Shown here one piece after another: positions 32,001-41,814 of a DNA stretch of 64,000 bases. The position numbers and the translations under genes are program-made. Origin of the DNA: Craspedostauros australis (Eukaryota > Bacillariophyta > Bacillariophyceae > Mastogloiales > Achnanthaceae); the NCBI GenBank assembly GCA_026770025.1, contig JAMXDE010000019.1:1240001-1304000 (forward strand), read 5' to 3'. Position 1 is the stretch's first letter. Every line of letters begins with the position of its first letter. Under the pieces are notes generated by a model. It ran no database searches, had not been told where the DNA came from, and was given only the letters and a program-made list of their open reading frames with translations.

Positions 32001-33230
32001 GAATGCCCGCTGTGTGCGGCCTGCCAATTTGGCAAACAGCATCGCAGAACGACACCAGGTACAACACAACACGCCGTCCAAGACCAACAGGGAGTGATCA
32101 AAACGGATCACCTCTTCCCGGGTCAGCAAGTCTCCGTGGACCACTTCGTGGGACGCACCTTGGGCCGCCTCTTCACAGAAAGAGGCAAGTCCGATGCGTC
32201 GGAGATGTACAAGGGTGGCGCAATGTTTGTGGACCACGCATCTGGCTACATACACGTGGAGCCAGTCGCATCCCTCACGACCCACGCTACGTTGGAAGCC
32301 AAGGAACGCTTCGAGTCCATGTGCCGCGATGTGGGTGTGCCCGTGCGCTCGTACCTCTCGGACAACGCCACCACCTTTACATCGCCAGATTACACCGAAC
32401 ACCTCAAACGGTTTCATCAAGTGCACCGTTTTGCTGGAGTCGGCGCTCACCATCACAACGGAGTGGCCGAGCGCAGCATCCGCACGATCATCTCTATGGC
32501 ACGAACCATGATGATGCATCAAAGCATTCATTGGCCTACGATGTTCGATGCCCAACACTGGCCCATGGCCGTCGTCCATGCCGCTTACGTACACAACCGC
32601 GTACCAAGTGCAGCAACAGGACTCACGCCTTTGGATATTCTCTCGCGCACGCGCATGCCCCTGAAACAGCTACACAACCTACATGTGTGGGGCAGCCCCG
32701 TCTACGTCTTGAACAAGGCGCTCGGCGACGGCCGCAAGATACCAAGATGGGAACCACGTGGGGAGCGCTATGTAAACATGGGACTCTCCGCTCGCCACGC
32801 ATCCACGGTTCCGCTGGTCCTCTCGCCGAGGACAGGATCAATCACACCACAATTTCACGTTGTGTTTGACGATTGGTTTGCGACGATAGCGACTGATTTG
32901 GCTGACCTCCCAGACTACAATTCAACGGAATGGACGCACATGTTCGGTGATACCACTTATCAAATACCGTTTGACGACGACGACATTATTGCTATGGAAG
33001 AGCGGGACATCGAGCGAGAGGATGAAGCCGACCATCAACGATTCCTCCCCTCACACGATGATGACCCGCCGCCGCAGCTGTTGCCAAAAACGCAAAACAC
33101 GAGAACCCCCGATTGTAAGACCCCGTTCAGGGTACGATCGTACGATCCTGCCGATTTTTTATCGGACAACATTACTTTATTAGCACACGGTGTAGCGTGT
33201 TTTCGAATAGGCTTAGATATATTTAGCTAG
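29004..33230 (+). CDS. Copia ORF1: gag, aspartic protease, integrase
   Basis: 1,408 residues from the first ATG (MSNQGEDTS); the frame is open upstream without an ATG. Residues about 1-500 are gag, with a Cys/His stretch WCAKCRHWRISHGTAGH near 510. Two hydrophobic segments near 562-619 are unusual in a gag. Protease: VVWDTGAS with Asp at about 803. Integrase: WHYRLGH...CPLCAACQFGK zinc-binding part (about 961 on), then catalytic Asp in VDHFVG, Asp in LSDNATT and Glu in NGVAERS, the last two separated by 35 residues (DD35E). The last roughly 36 residues are encoded by the inserted element (from 33119); the original frame would have ended at TGA directly after ...TPDCK. It makes the virus-like particle and integration machinery. 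Confidence 0.92.
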   Translation: MSNQGEDTSISSEERRLEAFVERLNQQAAQALRDLNESRISRGATPIPAQQGGQTATGQEEGGVAQGNTGDASDPPNLGETEGTARREGNVDNQTGSTGGGFPFEADEDPIGPETTYVAYESEDKPEKPIMGGLTKAGRHWVPWTGGKPNVEWTGLAEDAALSYDSSQQQRVLHNGSDSQNQPEREKGIRPRFRIGDNRQRMLRLLKDHMSTAGLISMTYMRSNEHPNEMVCVLDAPGSTTISQATDHHDVYRHLWDRYDKQNNASAARFLRDSLDPDLEDRLMNRIKPKYQQDFNVIFTELIKSITSSSLDKYARLQEKVRKTTPQKFQGENIQAMADALRIMCKELQDADQFEISLLRTMTDNFFMAGGRTTSGERYRHRILDISDRLRRLIEDKSLKTYERAEPHLLRADLTWMDICSVAEDAYLDELQGNSWHANRHSRDRNTPRMHANHSSTTKEARLLEQNKGGKRMNAKGKQATKKTQQKKDLWITSPPRKGEPQQKLMNDKTFHWCAKCRHWRISHGTAGHIDDFKHKPNSPQLEIDHAAWTCLSAEAHANERSWWTAVWNVFTAFETINIVTGTFLLLCAAQVALLGIECGWHVMSIMMWMTTAVVLFALHTNVPRQYQPTPMRTIRQINTWRKKQKKSNRASQSFYHYPATPSNDLYDSLFGNNDFKRFLLHKRTNAKRHVPRHAPCANHQNKTRHVRRFRKHQNSCRARNKTNPAHPPNRYTKHHCDIDHLRTSTRSMRTSHTDPSERAGTNLLTSAYHTLATTFGFQHAFAAPHKVEGIIPQDGSFDVVWDTGASICVTNDINDFVGATSAPTSPTFLNGFLRRTKVKTKGRVEWSILDISGSPRSLSLPAFYAPESSVKLISTACLLNEYKGENIVVEANNIQLSGIPGNDERGPIIAHNKKSNNLPTSRAYRTGDLTELPAALTTTVTSVAEQNQNLTQPQKELLKWHYRLGHLSFRRVQFLLRSGALINTEASRKIQTAAARVRECPLCAACQFGKQHRRTTPGTTQHAVQDQQGVIKTDHLFPGQQVSVDHFVGRTLGRLFTERGKSDASEMYKGGAMFVDHASGYIHVEPVASLTTHATLEAKERFESMCRDVGVPVRSYLSDNATTFTSPDYTEHLKRFHQVHRFAGVGAHHHNGVAERSIRTIISMARTMMMHQSIHWPTMFDAQHWPMAVVHAAYVHNRVPSAATGLTPLDILSRTRMPLKQLHNLHVWGSPVYVLNKALGDGRKIPRWEPRGERYVNMGLSARHASTVPLVLSPRTGSITPQFHVVFDDWFATIATDLADLPDYNSTEWTHMFGDTTYQIPFDDDDIIAMEERDIEREDEADHQRFLPSHDDDPPPQLLPKTQNTRTPDCKTPFRVRSYDPADFLSDNITLLAHGVACFRIGLDIFS
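33119..33161 (+). repeat. Left terminal inverted repeat of nested element
   Basis: It pairs with 37655-37697 on the opposite strand. It also supplies the altered 3' end of copia ORF1. Confidence 0.8.
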
Positions 33231-35244
33231 CTTCTACGACACAAATACCTGGCTGACTTGTCCTCGTCGTGGACGAAAATGATGACGTCATTGACGGTCG
33301 ATGTCAGACTGCGATGGCATCGAACGGTGTGGATGGCGATGTTTTGGCAGATTCGGCGCCGCGTTGATTCCTCGCGTCGTTTTGGGTTTGGCTTGGTGAG
33401 GGGTTGCCTCCTTTGTTCGTGTTGTGTCATGGAGCACGGCGATGGTGGTGGCATCCCTACACGTCCACTTCCACGTCCACAACAATAGCAACACTTGCGA
33501 ATACTACACAACATAATAATATATATTGTAATACAATATGGTGGAATGGAGCACAGTGACTTCTCCTTTGGTCTGCAAAATAGAATTTGATTTAACACTT
33601 GTTATAGCATTGTTTGTAAAAACAAAGTCCTGCGAAACCTGCTTTGCTTCCCATGGACATGAGACAACATGGTCATCTACTGAGCTGTTGGCATGGTGCA
33701 GAAAGAGACTGGTGGCGGAAGTGTTGTTTTCCGTGTTGCTTCTTGTGTTGTGATTTGAGTGCGTGCAGGTTCATTGACACCGAAACAAAAAGCCAAGAGG
33801 AGAACAGATGAACAACAGACAGAAGCCAATGCTGGCTGTTAGAAATGACTAGCAGAGAGGAGGTCCAAACACGTGGGCAGGGAATAGACCTGAAGTGAGG
33901 ACAAGGCTGTACTATCCGTTCATGACCTAGACAATATAATACATCGTTTCTTGTTTTCAGTTTCAGTTCTTTTCATTTTTGACAACAACATCTGTGAACA
34001 ATACCACTTTCTTTACATCTTTCGAAAGCTGTTGAGCACAGCTTTCCAATGAATATGTCTAAGTTTTATGTTTCTTACTGCCATCTTATTGCTAATCAAG
34101 CCTGAAGTACTTGTGACTTAGTTCTGCACCATGGAACTGAAGTGAAACTGTTCGGCAAGGCTCAAACTGTGAGGCTGGCAACGTCAAATCCGTTTTTTCC
34201 ACATCACACTCGCTGAAACTGCTGTTGTACTTTGCTTTCAGCAATTCCTTGCTTTCCTCTTCCAAGGTTGTCATCTCCTCTTGTGTCCTTTACATCTTTA
34301 TCACCTCCTTCCTTCAAGCATGCATGGGTGTGGCAACATCATCACTTGTGATGTTCATCTTCATTTTGTCTTGGCTTTGCAACATCGCACCTTCCGCAAA
34401 CTCAAACAATCATGGAGCTCACAATTTCATCGCACTCACAAAAATCATCATAGTTGCACGATCACTGCACACATACTACCATGGTGCCATCTCCAAAACA
34501 CACACCCAAGCCACCACTGCACCCTCAATCTTCCAGCCCCCACAAGGAAGCAACAGCAACACCCGAATTGCATCCTGCTTCCAATCCTCCACAATTCCAA
34601 GCAGAGAGCATGCTTGCATATGACATTGGTCACCCATACATTGTATTTGTCCACGAGTCTCTCATGTCTCCAATGAACAATGACAGCAAAGATCGAACAG
34701 CACATCTGCCACCAATGCCCACCTACTGTGATTTCTTGGAGAGTGGTCCACCCAACAGCCCACCAATCCATGAGGTAGTGTCAACAGGGATGTGTGGTCT
34801 TCCTACAACAGCTCATCAAATCTACCCCAGCAGACTTCTCCATCTGACCACACCAATTCCATGAGCCAACAATGCACAGCGCCTTCCTCCAGGTTGAGCA
34901 ACAGCAGCATTGAACGCAACTGCTCAACATGGGTCAAGCCAACTATTCGCCACATGGATCAATCAGCAATGGCAACGCACTTTGCCTCAGCCAGGAGAGA
35001 TCCTTCATTCAGTGTCAGTCCAGTTCTGTTTGGATCAAGCATCAGCAAGCAGCCCAACCAAGTTTGCCAGCCCATCTCTGTTGCAATCAACCATTGATAG
35101 AAGCGCAGATGACAATGCATCTGCTGCATCTGCTCCCCAAGGGGCTGGATCTGCATCTCAACATCATCCAGGGAACCACATATAACATCAACATGAGACA
35201 AAGCCAGCACTTCAGTATGTGCCACTACCTGTGAGTGCACGCAA
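33231..35244. other. Interior of nested element, left part
   Basis: AT-rich, no supported gene. Frames at 34454-35240 (+) are Pro/Ser/His/Gln-rich and could be the decayed disordered N-terminus of the transposase that becomes recognisable at 35245. Confidence 0.35.
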
Positions 35245-37015
35245 CTGCGCGTTCAGCCCATCCGCAATGTGGAAATGAACATTGACACTATCCTAGAAAT
35301 CTTCTTTCCAGTTTCACTACTGGAGAAGATCCAATTCCACACCAACAGCCATCTTTGCAACATCAAATCGATGGCAACTGCCATCACTGCCCCTGAGCTG
35401 TACATCTTCTTTTCCATGGACTACTAAATGGGATTCTTCTGAGTTCCAGCAAAAATTGACTACTGGAGAGCTGCCTGGATCTCTGTTCCAACTCATCTAC
35501 TCATGACATACATGTCCAGAGCAAGATATGAAATGGTATGGAAGCATATGTACTTCACTGCATTGCCAACCTTGGACAAAGTGTCTGAATTGTCAGTGGA
35601 GACTGCAGCTGAACCACCAGAAGCTGAGGATGCCATGAGCCCCATGGACTTTGTTCCAGCTTGGGAACTGAATGCATCAGGAGTGTCAGAAGGGTTGCCA
35701 CCAGAATCTGAGGAGCATGCTGCTGGTAGCCCACAGATCCCAAGCAGGGAGGCAAGAGCATCCACACTATCACAACGGAAACCATCCTCCAACTATCATC
35801 CAGCAATACAAATGGATTGTTCGTGGTATGCCAAGGTTCAGCCCCTTCTCATTCACACCAACAGTGTGTCGAAGCGGCTGTGTCTGAAACCTGGCTATGC
35901 TTGCGCCATAGATGAGATGATGGTTCAATTCAAGGGAAGATCTGCACAGATGCATCGCATGCAGCAGAAGCCAATCAAGGAAGGCTACAAATTCTATTCC
36001 CTTTGTTGCTCAGCCTCGGGGTTCATGTTCCATGTGCTGCCATCGGGGCGCCTGGACAAAACCACCAGGATCAACAACACCATCACAGAGCTGCTTGCCA
36101 AACTCAATCCTGCTGACAAGCATGTTGTCGCCATGGACAATCAATTCACTACAAAGACTGTCATTGAGAAGTTGAGGGAGATGGGAGTGGGCATTGTGGG
36201 AACTGCAAGGAATTGTTGTGGATTCCCTCCCAAGGAAATGAAGGACATCGAAGATGATTGCTTCAACTCTCTGTACATCTGGACAGAGAGTGACAAGTAT
36301 GTCATTACTTGATGGGTGGATAGCAATGTGGTGCTCATGGTGAGTACAGTCCACTATGCAAATGAGACAGTCGCAAAGAATTGACATTGACCACAACAGA
36401 CCACAACGAACAAGAACCATCTGAAGACTGTCTGGGGTGATGACTGGAATGCTGCAAACAGGATCTCAAAAATGATCGATGACTACAATCATTGGATGGG
36501 AGGGGTGGATCGGTGTGATCAGCTTATCGCATACTATCAACCAAATCTGCGGTGTTGAAGGGTATGGATGCCAATCATGTTTCACCTACTTGACATACTG
36601 AGGGTGAACTCATGGATCACACACAGTCACCTTGTGGAGGAGGAGGATTGAATGGATCACAAATCATATGGCTTGGCAATGGTGGAAGCACTGGTGTTGA
36701 AAGTGAGGACCTGCAAAGTCCGTGGCACAAGGAGGGCAAGGAGAATCCCAAAGGAGATAAGAACAAGGATAAGGATGAACAATAATCAACCAGTGTTGAG
36801 CAAGGATAGGTTCATGGGTGTGTATAAAGACCACAGACAGATAATCAACAAAGATGGAAAGCAACGACTTTGCCAATATTGCTGCTACTTGAAGGCCACA
36901 AAAACATTACTGGCCTAGAAGAAAACACTCCCAAGAGGGTCAAACGGATCTGCAGCTTGTGTAGAGTCCATGTCTGCAAAGACCATTGGGTTATATACCA
37001 TGGAAGGTGATGAAG
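35245..37015 (+). pseudogene. Decayed piggyBac transposase
   Basis: It aligns by eye with the intact enzyme at 23777. IDTILEIFFPVSLLEK, PAKIDYWRAAWISVPTHLL, YACAIDEMMVQFKGRS (first Asp), VVAMDNQFTTKTVI (second Asp) and MGGVDRCDQLIAYYQPN (third Asp) are present. Near its end a zinc ribbon reads CQYCCYLKAT then, in another frame, ICSLCRVHVCKDHW. Stops interrupt it at about 35425, 35440, 36310, 36381, 36556 and 36647, plus at least one frameshift near 36915. Two of the stops replace Arg codons of the intact copy (CGA to TGA). The longest remaining open part is 35503-36312. It cannot encode a working enzyme. Confidence 0.88.
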
Positions 37016-37084
37016 TATGGTAAAACAAAAATTCAGTGGTTCCTGACGATAGCACTAGTAAACAATGGTGCCAGTTTAGTTTTC

Positions 37085-37122
37085 ACGTAGGCCGTGGTAG
37101 GACAAACGCGTTCAAAAATTAA
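37085..37122 (+). repeat. Right end of the decayed piggyBac copy (TTAA)
   Basis: Reverse-complemented from TTAA at 37119-37122, it contains TGTCCTACCACGGCCTACGT, matching the equivalent end at 23703-23750. Confidence 0.55.
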
Positions 37123-37847
37123 CACGGTGTCGAGATATACGATATAATAGTAGAATTATCACTGGGCGATGAAGGGATAGAGTGTGCATATGGAGGGAAG
37201 GCAGTGTGTGCTGCTTGAGACATGGACGAAGCTCAACGTCCCAGGGCATCAACGGGAGCAGAACCGAGAACAAGGCAGTGTGAAAGTCAAGGCGGGGGTG
37301 AAGATCTGGATTACCCACCAACCCACAACTCTGGATTTCGACCACTGATCCACAGCCCAGATGATGCATCATCATCACCTTGCCTACTGCTACCGCGCAA
37401 TCCTCAACATCTCTTCGCACCCAACCGCCTTGCCCACGCGAAATGTGAGTCTGTCAATCAAGGGCACGACTGGACAGCAAGCTGAAGCACGACTGGTGAT
37501 TCCCAACACAATGTGCCCTTCTGCGTCCGCATGCCTTTCGTTTGTAGTCGTAGATTAATGCGAAAAATATAAACTTTTTAACTATAAGGTCCAGGCGTCT
37601 AATATTTCACACATATACCCTCCACAACATAATAGGATGATAATGGCCCTCAAAGTAAAAATCGGCAAGAATGTACTATCGTATCCTGAATGGGGTCGTA
37701 AGTGAACAAAATTCACCAACTCACATTTTGAGGCAACCCGTGACATCACACACGAAAATCGATGCCACCCCAATCGACCAAGTGCAACCACCTCAGTAAA
37801 TTAGCCGCTCGCCAACAACCATCGATATCAATAAGCCGACGCCAACA
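37123..37847. other. Right part of nested element and copia inter-ORF spacer
   Basis: 37123-37697 has no supported gene. 37698-37847 is original copia sequence. In the frame of ORF2 it is open from the insertion site to a TAA at 37797-37799, then open again to the ATG at 37848. Confidence 0.5.
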
Positions 37848-40844
37848 ATGTCGCTGACAGAGGGAGCCGGAGAAGGTCCACCAAATCACGCTGAACCGTT
37901 GCCGCCAGCAGAGGGAGTCGTCAACGAAAACAGTGACAACAACGTACAACCACCAATCGACTCTCCTCCGACTTCACCGCTGCGCAAACCCATCACCGCA
38001 CCGACAGAGCAACCGACGATTAGAAAGGCAAAACCGCCTCCACTACGCCGCTCTGAACGCATCAACAAGCGCACACCACGAGAACGACGGACCGTCGAGC
38101 GCCTCACCTACGACACGTTGGGTGGAAAAGTGGTTTGGGTCGACGACATCACACAACCATCAAAAACCAGCGCAAACGTAACCACCATCGCGACGAGTGA
38201 ACCCAGCAAAGACCAAGCCATGGAAAACATGAAGCACGCTCTCCAAACCTGTCGTGCGACACTCAGGCAGTACGCTACTCATCAAGATGGCGCAGTAACA
38301 CAGAAGACAAACGCTCTGGTGCGCGACACTGACTCCATGCTCCGAGATCTAGCGACAATCGACACCACAGAATTGACCCGGGAAGAACGGCGCTGGGCGC
38401 AGGGCGACCTCGAGATGGAAAGGATGCTTCGCATCCAACAACTCGAAATCCGAGCCAGAATGCGCAAGGAACAAGAAGAGGCGGCAGCAAGCGGAGGAAC
38501 GCCAACCAACGAGCACCACATCCTCATGATGAGCAACCACTCCGACTCGTCCTCGGAGGACGACGATCCACTTCCAGGCACCACAATGCACCCCATCGAC
38601 ATCAGCCACCTTTGGCCACACCATGTCAACATCACTCGACACATCGGCCAATACTTCGATCATGTAGTGCAATTTCGATTTCCAACGGAAGCCGCAAGGA
38701 GCCAGTGCGTTTACTACGCCATTCGCCGATTCGTCGATGCCGTCGAAGAAATGCTCGAAACAGGCGAATACCACCTCCCCGTCTCATACTTCAGCTTCAT
38801 ACCAAGAACGCAAGGTCAGCGATACACCCTGGAACGGGCCATCGCCGCCATGGAAAATGGCCTACGACCACCGGACGAAGACGAACGGGTGCAGGACTTC
38901 ATGCGACGAGCGGGTTTCGCCTGGCACCTCATTACGCACGACGAGCGTTTTGAAATCGGTATACTGCACCTGCACATCCAACTCGGCGTCGCGCCGGAGG
39001 TACCACCGACAATCATGGCTCCGCCAAGCGAATTCGAACCGGCCGAACACCGTGCTTCAGCTCCGACAAACGCTCACTTTCCACGCCAACATGAGAATGA
39101 CGAGTCCGACGAACACTACGCGTTGGCTGCAACCCTTGAGCACGATGGTGACGACCACATCGACGACCACCGCGCCTTCATCACGTACGACTTGCTCAAC
39201 TTCTTCACGACCGGGGGCGATCTCAGCATCTCGGATCGACACGTCAGCTACAAAGCATCCAAGACCGATCCCGACACCCTCTCCTTCAGCAAGGCGATGA
39301 ACGATGACAACAAACAAGAATGGATGGCAGCCGCACACAAAGAAATTCATTACCTTACCAAAAAGGGAACTTGGATTGAGGTGCCAAAATCCACCACTAC
39401 TGATCGCATCTTCCCTGGCACGTGGGTGTTTCGGCGCAAGCGGATGCCCGACGGCACGGTAAAGAAGTACAAGGGGCGGTGGTGCTGCAGAGGCGACATG
39501 ATGACCGAAACGGAAGCAACTTACGCCCCGGTCGTTGCCTGGTCCTCTGTTCGCGTCTTCCTCATCCTCTCCATTTTGCTTCGCTGGATCACGACATCAA
39601 TCGATTTCTCAAACGCGTTCGTACAAGCCGACATCCATCGTCCGGTATACCTACACCTTCCACGCGGATTCCGATCAACCAACGGACCCGATACATGCCT
39701 CAAGCTGATCAAAAGCCTCTATGGGTTAACTATAGCTCCCAAGCTATGGTACCAACACCTTGTGCGTGCTCTCCTCGCGGAAGGATTTCACGCGTGTGAT
39801 CAAGAACGGTGCCTGTTCATGCGCGATGGGATGATGATCGTCCTCTATGTGGACGATGCCGGCATTGCTTCGCGCACGGAAGAAGAAGCAGACGCATTCA
39901 TTGAGTCCATGCGTAAGCGCGGATTTGATCTCACACAAGAAGGCACCTTCACGGAATTTCTGGGAATATTGCTACACAGAGATCCCAAGAACAACACCAT
40001 CCACCTCAAACAAACCGGCCTCATCAACAAGATCATCGACGCTACAGGCATGCAAGACTGCAAACCCAACGTGACACCCAAAACACAACTTGCCCTTGGA
40101 GCATCGAATGATCAACCCCCAATGAAGGAGGCATGGAACTATCGCTCCGTCGTTGGCATGCTACTCTACTTGACTACGAATACACGCCCCGACCTGGCTT
40201 TCGCCGTCTCTCAAGTGGCGCGATTCAGCAACGACCCTCGCCAACCACACGCAAAGGCAATCAAGATGATAGTGCGCTACCTTCGCCACACCAACACCAT
40301 GGGAACCATCGTGCGTCCGACGGGTCAACTCAACCTGGAATGCTACGTTGATGCCGATTTCGCAGGCCTGTACAAGCGCGAGACCGACGACTCTCCAAAC
40401 GCAGTACGCTCCCGCACAGGGTATGTCATCATCCTCGGTGGCTGTCCACTTGTGTGGAAATCGAAGCTGCAGACAGAAATCGCCTTGTCCACAATGGAAT
40501 CGGAGTACGCCGCGCTGTCTCTCGCTATGCGCGCCCTCATCCCGATGCAACAACTCATCAACGAAGTGAAAGCAACAACCAGCCTCAACCAATCGCTGCA
40601 AACCAACATCCAGTGCACCGTGTTTGAGGATAACGAGGCGTGTATCTCACTGGCAACGAAGCACAAGGTCACGGCACGAACCAAGCATTTCCTAACCAAG
40701 TGGCACTTCTTCTGGCACTGGGTCAAGGAGGGTTTCATCCGGATCCTTCACGTGCCGACACCCCACCAAATTGCCGACATCTTCACCAAAGGCCTCGCGC
40801 GGGACGCGTTTGAGCATCTGCGCCGTATGCTTATGGGGTGGTGA
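37848..40844 (+). CDS. Copia ORF2: reverse transcriptase and RNase H
   Basis: This encodes 998 residues. The first roughly 450 residues are a long polar, partly acidic extension without a recognised domain. The RT domain follows: EWMAAAHKEIHYLTKKGTW, GTWVFRRKRMPDG, YAPVVAWSSVRVFL, SIDFSNAFVQADI (first catalytic Asp), LIKSLYGLTIAPKLWYQHL and MIVLYVDDAGIA (YVDD near residue 666). RNase H: CYVDADFAGLY, LSTMESEYAALS, VFEDNEACISLA and HVPTPHQIADIFTKGL. All catalytic acids are present. It copies the element RNA into DNA. RT being separate from the integrase ORF is unusual for copia, which normally makes one pol polyprotein. If the split is original, a recoding or separate-message mechanism would be needed. 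Confidence 0.93.
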   Translation: MSLTEGAGEGPPNHAEPLPPAEGVVNENSDNNVQPPIDSPPTSPLRKPITAPTEQPTIRKAKPPPLRRSERINKRTPRERRTVERLTYDTLGGKVVWVDDITQPSKTSANVTTIATSEPSKDQAMENMKHALQTCRATLRQYATHQDGAVTQKTNALVRDTDSMLRDLATIDTTELTREERRWAQGDLEMERMLRIQQLEIRARMRKEQEEAAASGGTPTNEHHILMMSNHSDSSSEDDDPLPGTTMHPIDISHLWPHHVNITRHIGQYFDHVVQFRFPTEAARSQCVYYAIRRFVDAVEEMLETGEYHLPVSYFSFIPRTQGQRYTLERAIAAMENGLRPPDEDERVQDFMRRAGFAWHLITHDERFEIGILHLHIQLGVAPEVPPTIMAPPSEFEPAEHRASAPTNAHFPRQHENDESDEHYALAATLEHDGDDHIDDHRAFITYDLLNFFTTGGDLSISDRHVSYKASKTDPDTLSFSKAMNDDNKQEWMAAAHKEIHYLTKKGTWIEVPKSTTTDRIFPGTWVFRRKRMPDGTVKKYKGRWCCRGDMMTETEATYAPVVAWSSVRVFLILSILLRWITTSIDFSNAFVQADIHRPVYLHLPRGFRSTNGPDTCLKLIKSLYGLTIAPKLWYQHLVRALLAEGFHACDQERCLFMRDGMMIVLYVDDAGIASRTEEEADAFIESMRKRGFDLTQEGTFTEFLGILLHRDPKNNTIHLKQTGLINKIIDATGMQDCKPNVTPKTQLALGASNDQPPMKEAWNYRSVVGMLLYLTTNTRPDLAFAVSQVARFSNDPRQPHAKAIKMIVRYLRHTNTMGTIVRPTGQLNLECYVDADFAGLYKRETDDSPNAVRSRTGYVIILGGCPLVWKSKLQTEIALSTMESEYAALSLAMRALIPMQQLINEVKATTSLNQSLQTNIQCTVFEDNEACISLATKHKVTARTKHFLTKWHFFWHWVKEGFIRILHVPTPHQIADIFTKGLARDAFEHLRRMLMGW

Positions 40845-40917
40845 GGGCATCACAAATTGTGAACTGTTGATCGAACGATGGAGGTTTTTACTCCAGGGAC
40901 ATGCTTCGCACTACGCC

Positions 40918-40926
40918 GAGAGGGAG
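40918..40926 (+). promoter_or_regulatory. Polypurine tract
   Basis: GAGAGGGAG lies directly before the 3' LTR, where a copia element needs its plus-strand primer. Confidence 0.7.
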
Positions 40927-41471
40927 AGTTGGGACAGACTTGGTCCGGGATCCACTCGGGACTCAATCGTCCGCGTTGCGTACACGGTACCTGGTATCCG
41001 AACCCGATACTGCCATGAAAGGCTACCGCGCGCATGGTGTATAGTTGAACCACAATCCATGCTCTGCTCGTCCTCCAGCTCATGCAACTGCGCCACCTGT
41101 TCAGCTAACCATCTTGCAAATCCTGCAGGCATCTTGAAGCATATCCATACCCGTGGATCAAGTACTGCTCTACGGATGGGGCTACTGAACAGCTGAGTAT
41201 GCGCAGAACCACCACGACATGTTGCTGTACAACACAAACGGCTCAAGCACGACAGCATGAACCCTGCCCTTTTACTCGATCGTCCTGTCAACAGTAAGCT
41301 TAACACATAAAAAGCAAGCAATCAGAAACAATCTTCACAGCTTACTTCCAAGTCTACTACAGTTTTCACCACCATCTGACACGGCCTCGTTCTCAACATC
41401 AAACGGCGTCAAAGCCGGTTGAAGGACGGATCATCCTCCTGACAACGTGCAGAAGACACGGAATACTAACT
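40927..41471 (+). repeat. 3' LTR of the copia element
   Basis: 545 bp, near-identical to the 5' LTR; one visible difference is T to C at 41383 relative to 28559. Confidence 0.9.
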
Positions 41472-41476
41472 GGTGT

Positions 41477-41814
41477 TGGTCTTGCCTAAAACGTCTAAAT
41501 AACCTCTATTAACGTCTTCGTGTCCTCAGTGGAACTATTGTTGCGTGCTGCGCAGGCACTGCCGTGTGTCGTGTTTTGCGTTCTGGTGGCCACAGTCATT
41601 CCTTGGTGTGTTTGGCCACCTTCACTCCGATACCCACATCCAACAGCACGCACTTGCAAGCACAAACACCAACACTTTCACCCAGCGAAGTACAACTGTA
41701 TTTACCATAATGTAATGAGAGATTGTAATTGAAAGCAAGGCACCACAATAACAGATATTGTTATAATACAAGAGCATCTCGCACAAAACGACAGTAGCAG
41801 CAACGACAACAACC
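41477..41814. other. Intergenic before FkbM copy 2
   Basis: No gene. The final bases share the AGCAGCAACGACAACAACC leader with copy 1. Confidence 0.5.

Larger units (their letters stand above)
33119..37697 (+). mobile_element. 4.58-kb inverted-repeat element nested in the copia (TSD GTAA)
   Basis: The left end GACCCCGTTCAGGGTACGAT and the reverse-complemented right end GACCCCATTCAGGATACGAT match over about 43 bp with a few differences. Both reach a TGCCGATTTTT motif. GTAA flanks it at 33115-33118 and 37698-37701. Inside lies a decayed piggyBac-type transposase bounded on the right by TTAA at 37119-37122. The GTAA duplication and GACCCC termini are not typical for piggyBac, so the outer element is probably a different non-autonomous transposon carrying an older piggyBac copy. 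Confidence 0.8.
28103..41471 (+). mobile_element. 13.4-kb copia retrotransposon with nested insertion
   Basis: Two 545-bp LTRs (28103-28647 and 40927-41471) start AGTTGGGACAG and end ATACTAACT. They are flanked by GGTGT at 28098-28102 and 41472-41476. I noticed only one mismatch on inspection between the LTRs. Inside are ORF1 (gag, protease, integrase) and ORF2 (RT, RNase H), a copia gene order. A 4,579-bp inverted-repeat element at 33119-37697 separates them; without it the element would be about 8.8 kb. Near-identical LTRs and two long open frames suggest recent transposition. Confidence 0.93.

Noticed and set aside
33119-37697. Calling the whole 4.58-kb element a piggyBac
   Set aside because: Its flanking duplication is GTAA and its ends start GACCCC; the piggyBac-like end with TTAA lies inside it at 37119.
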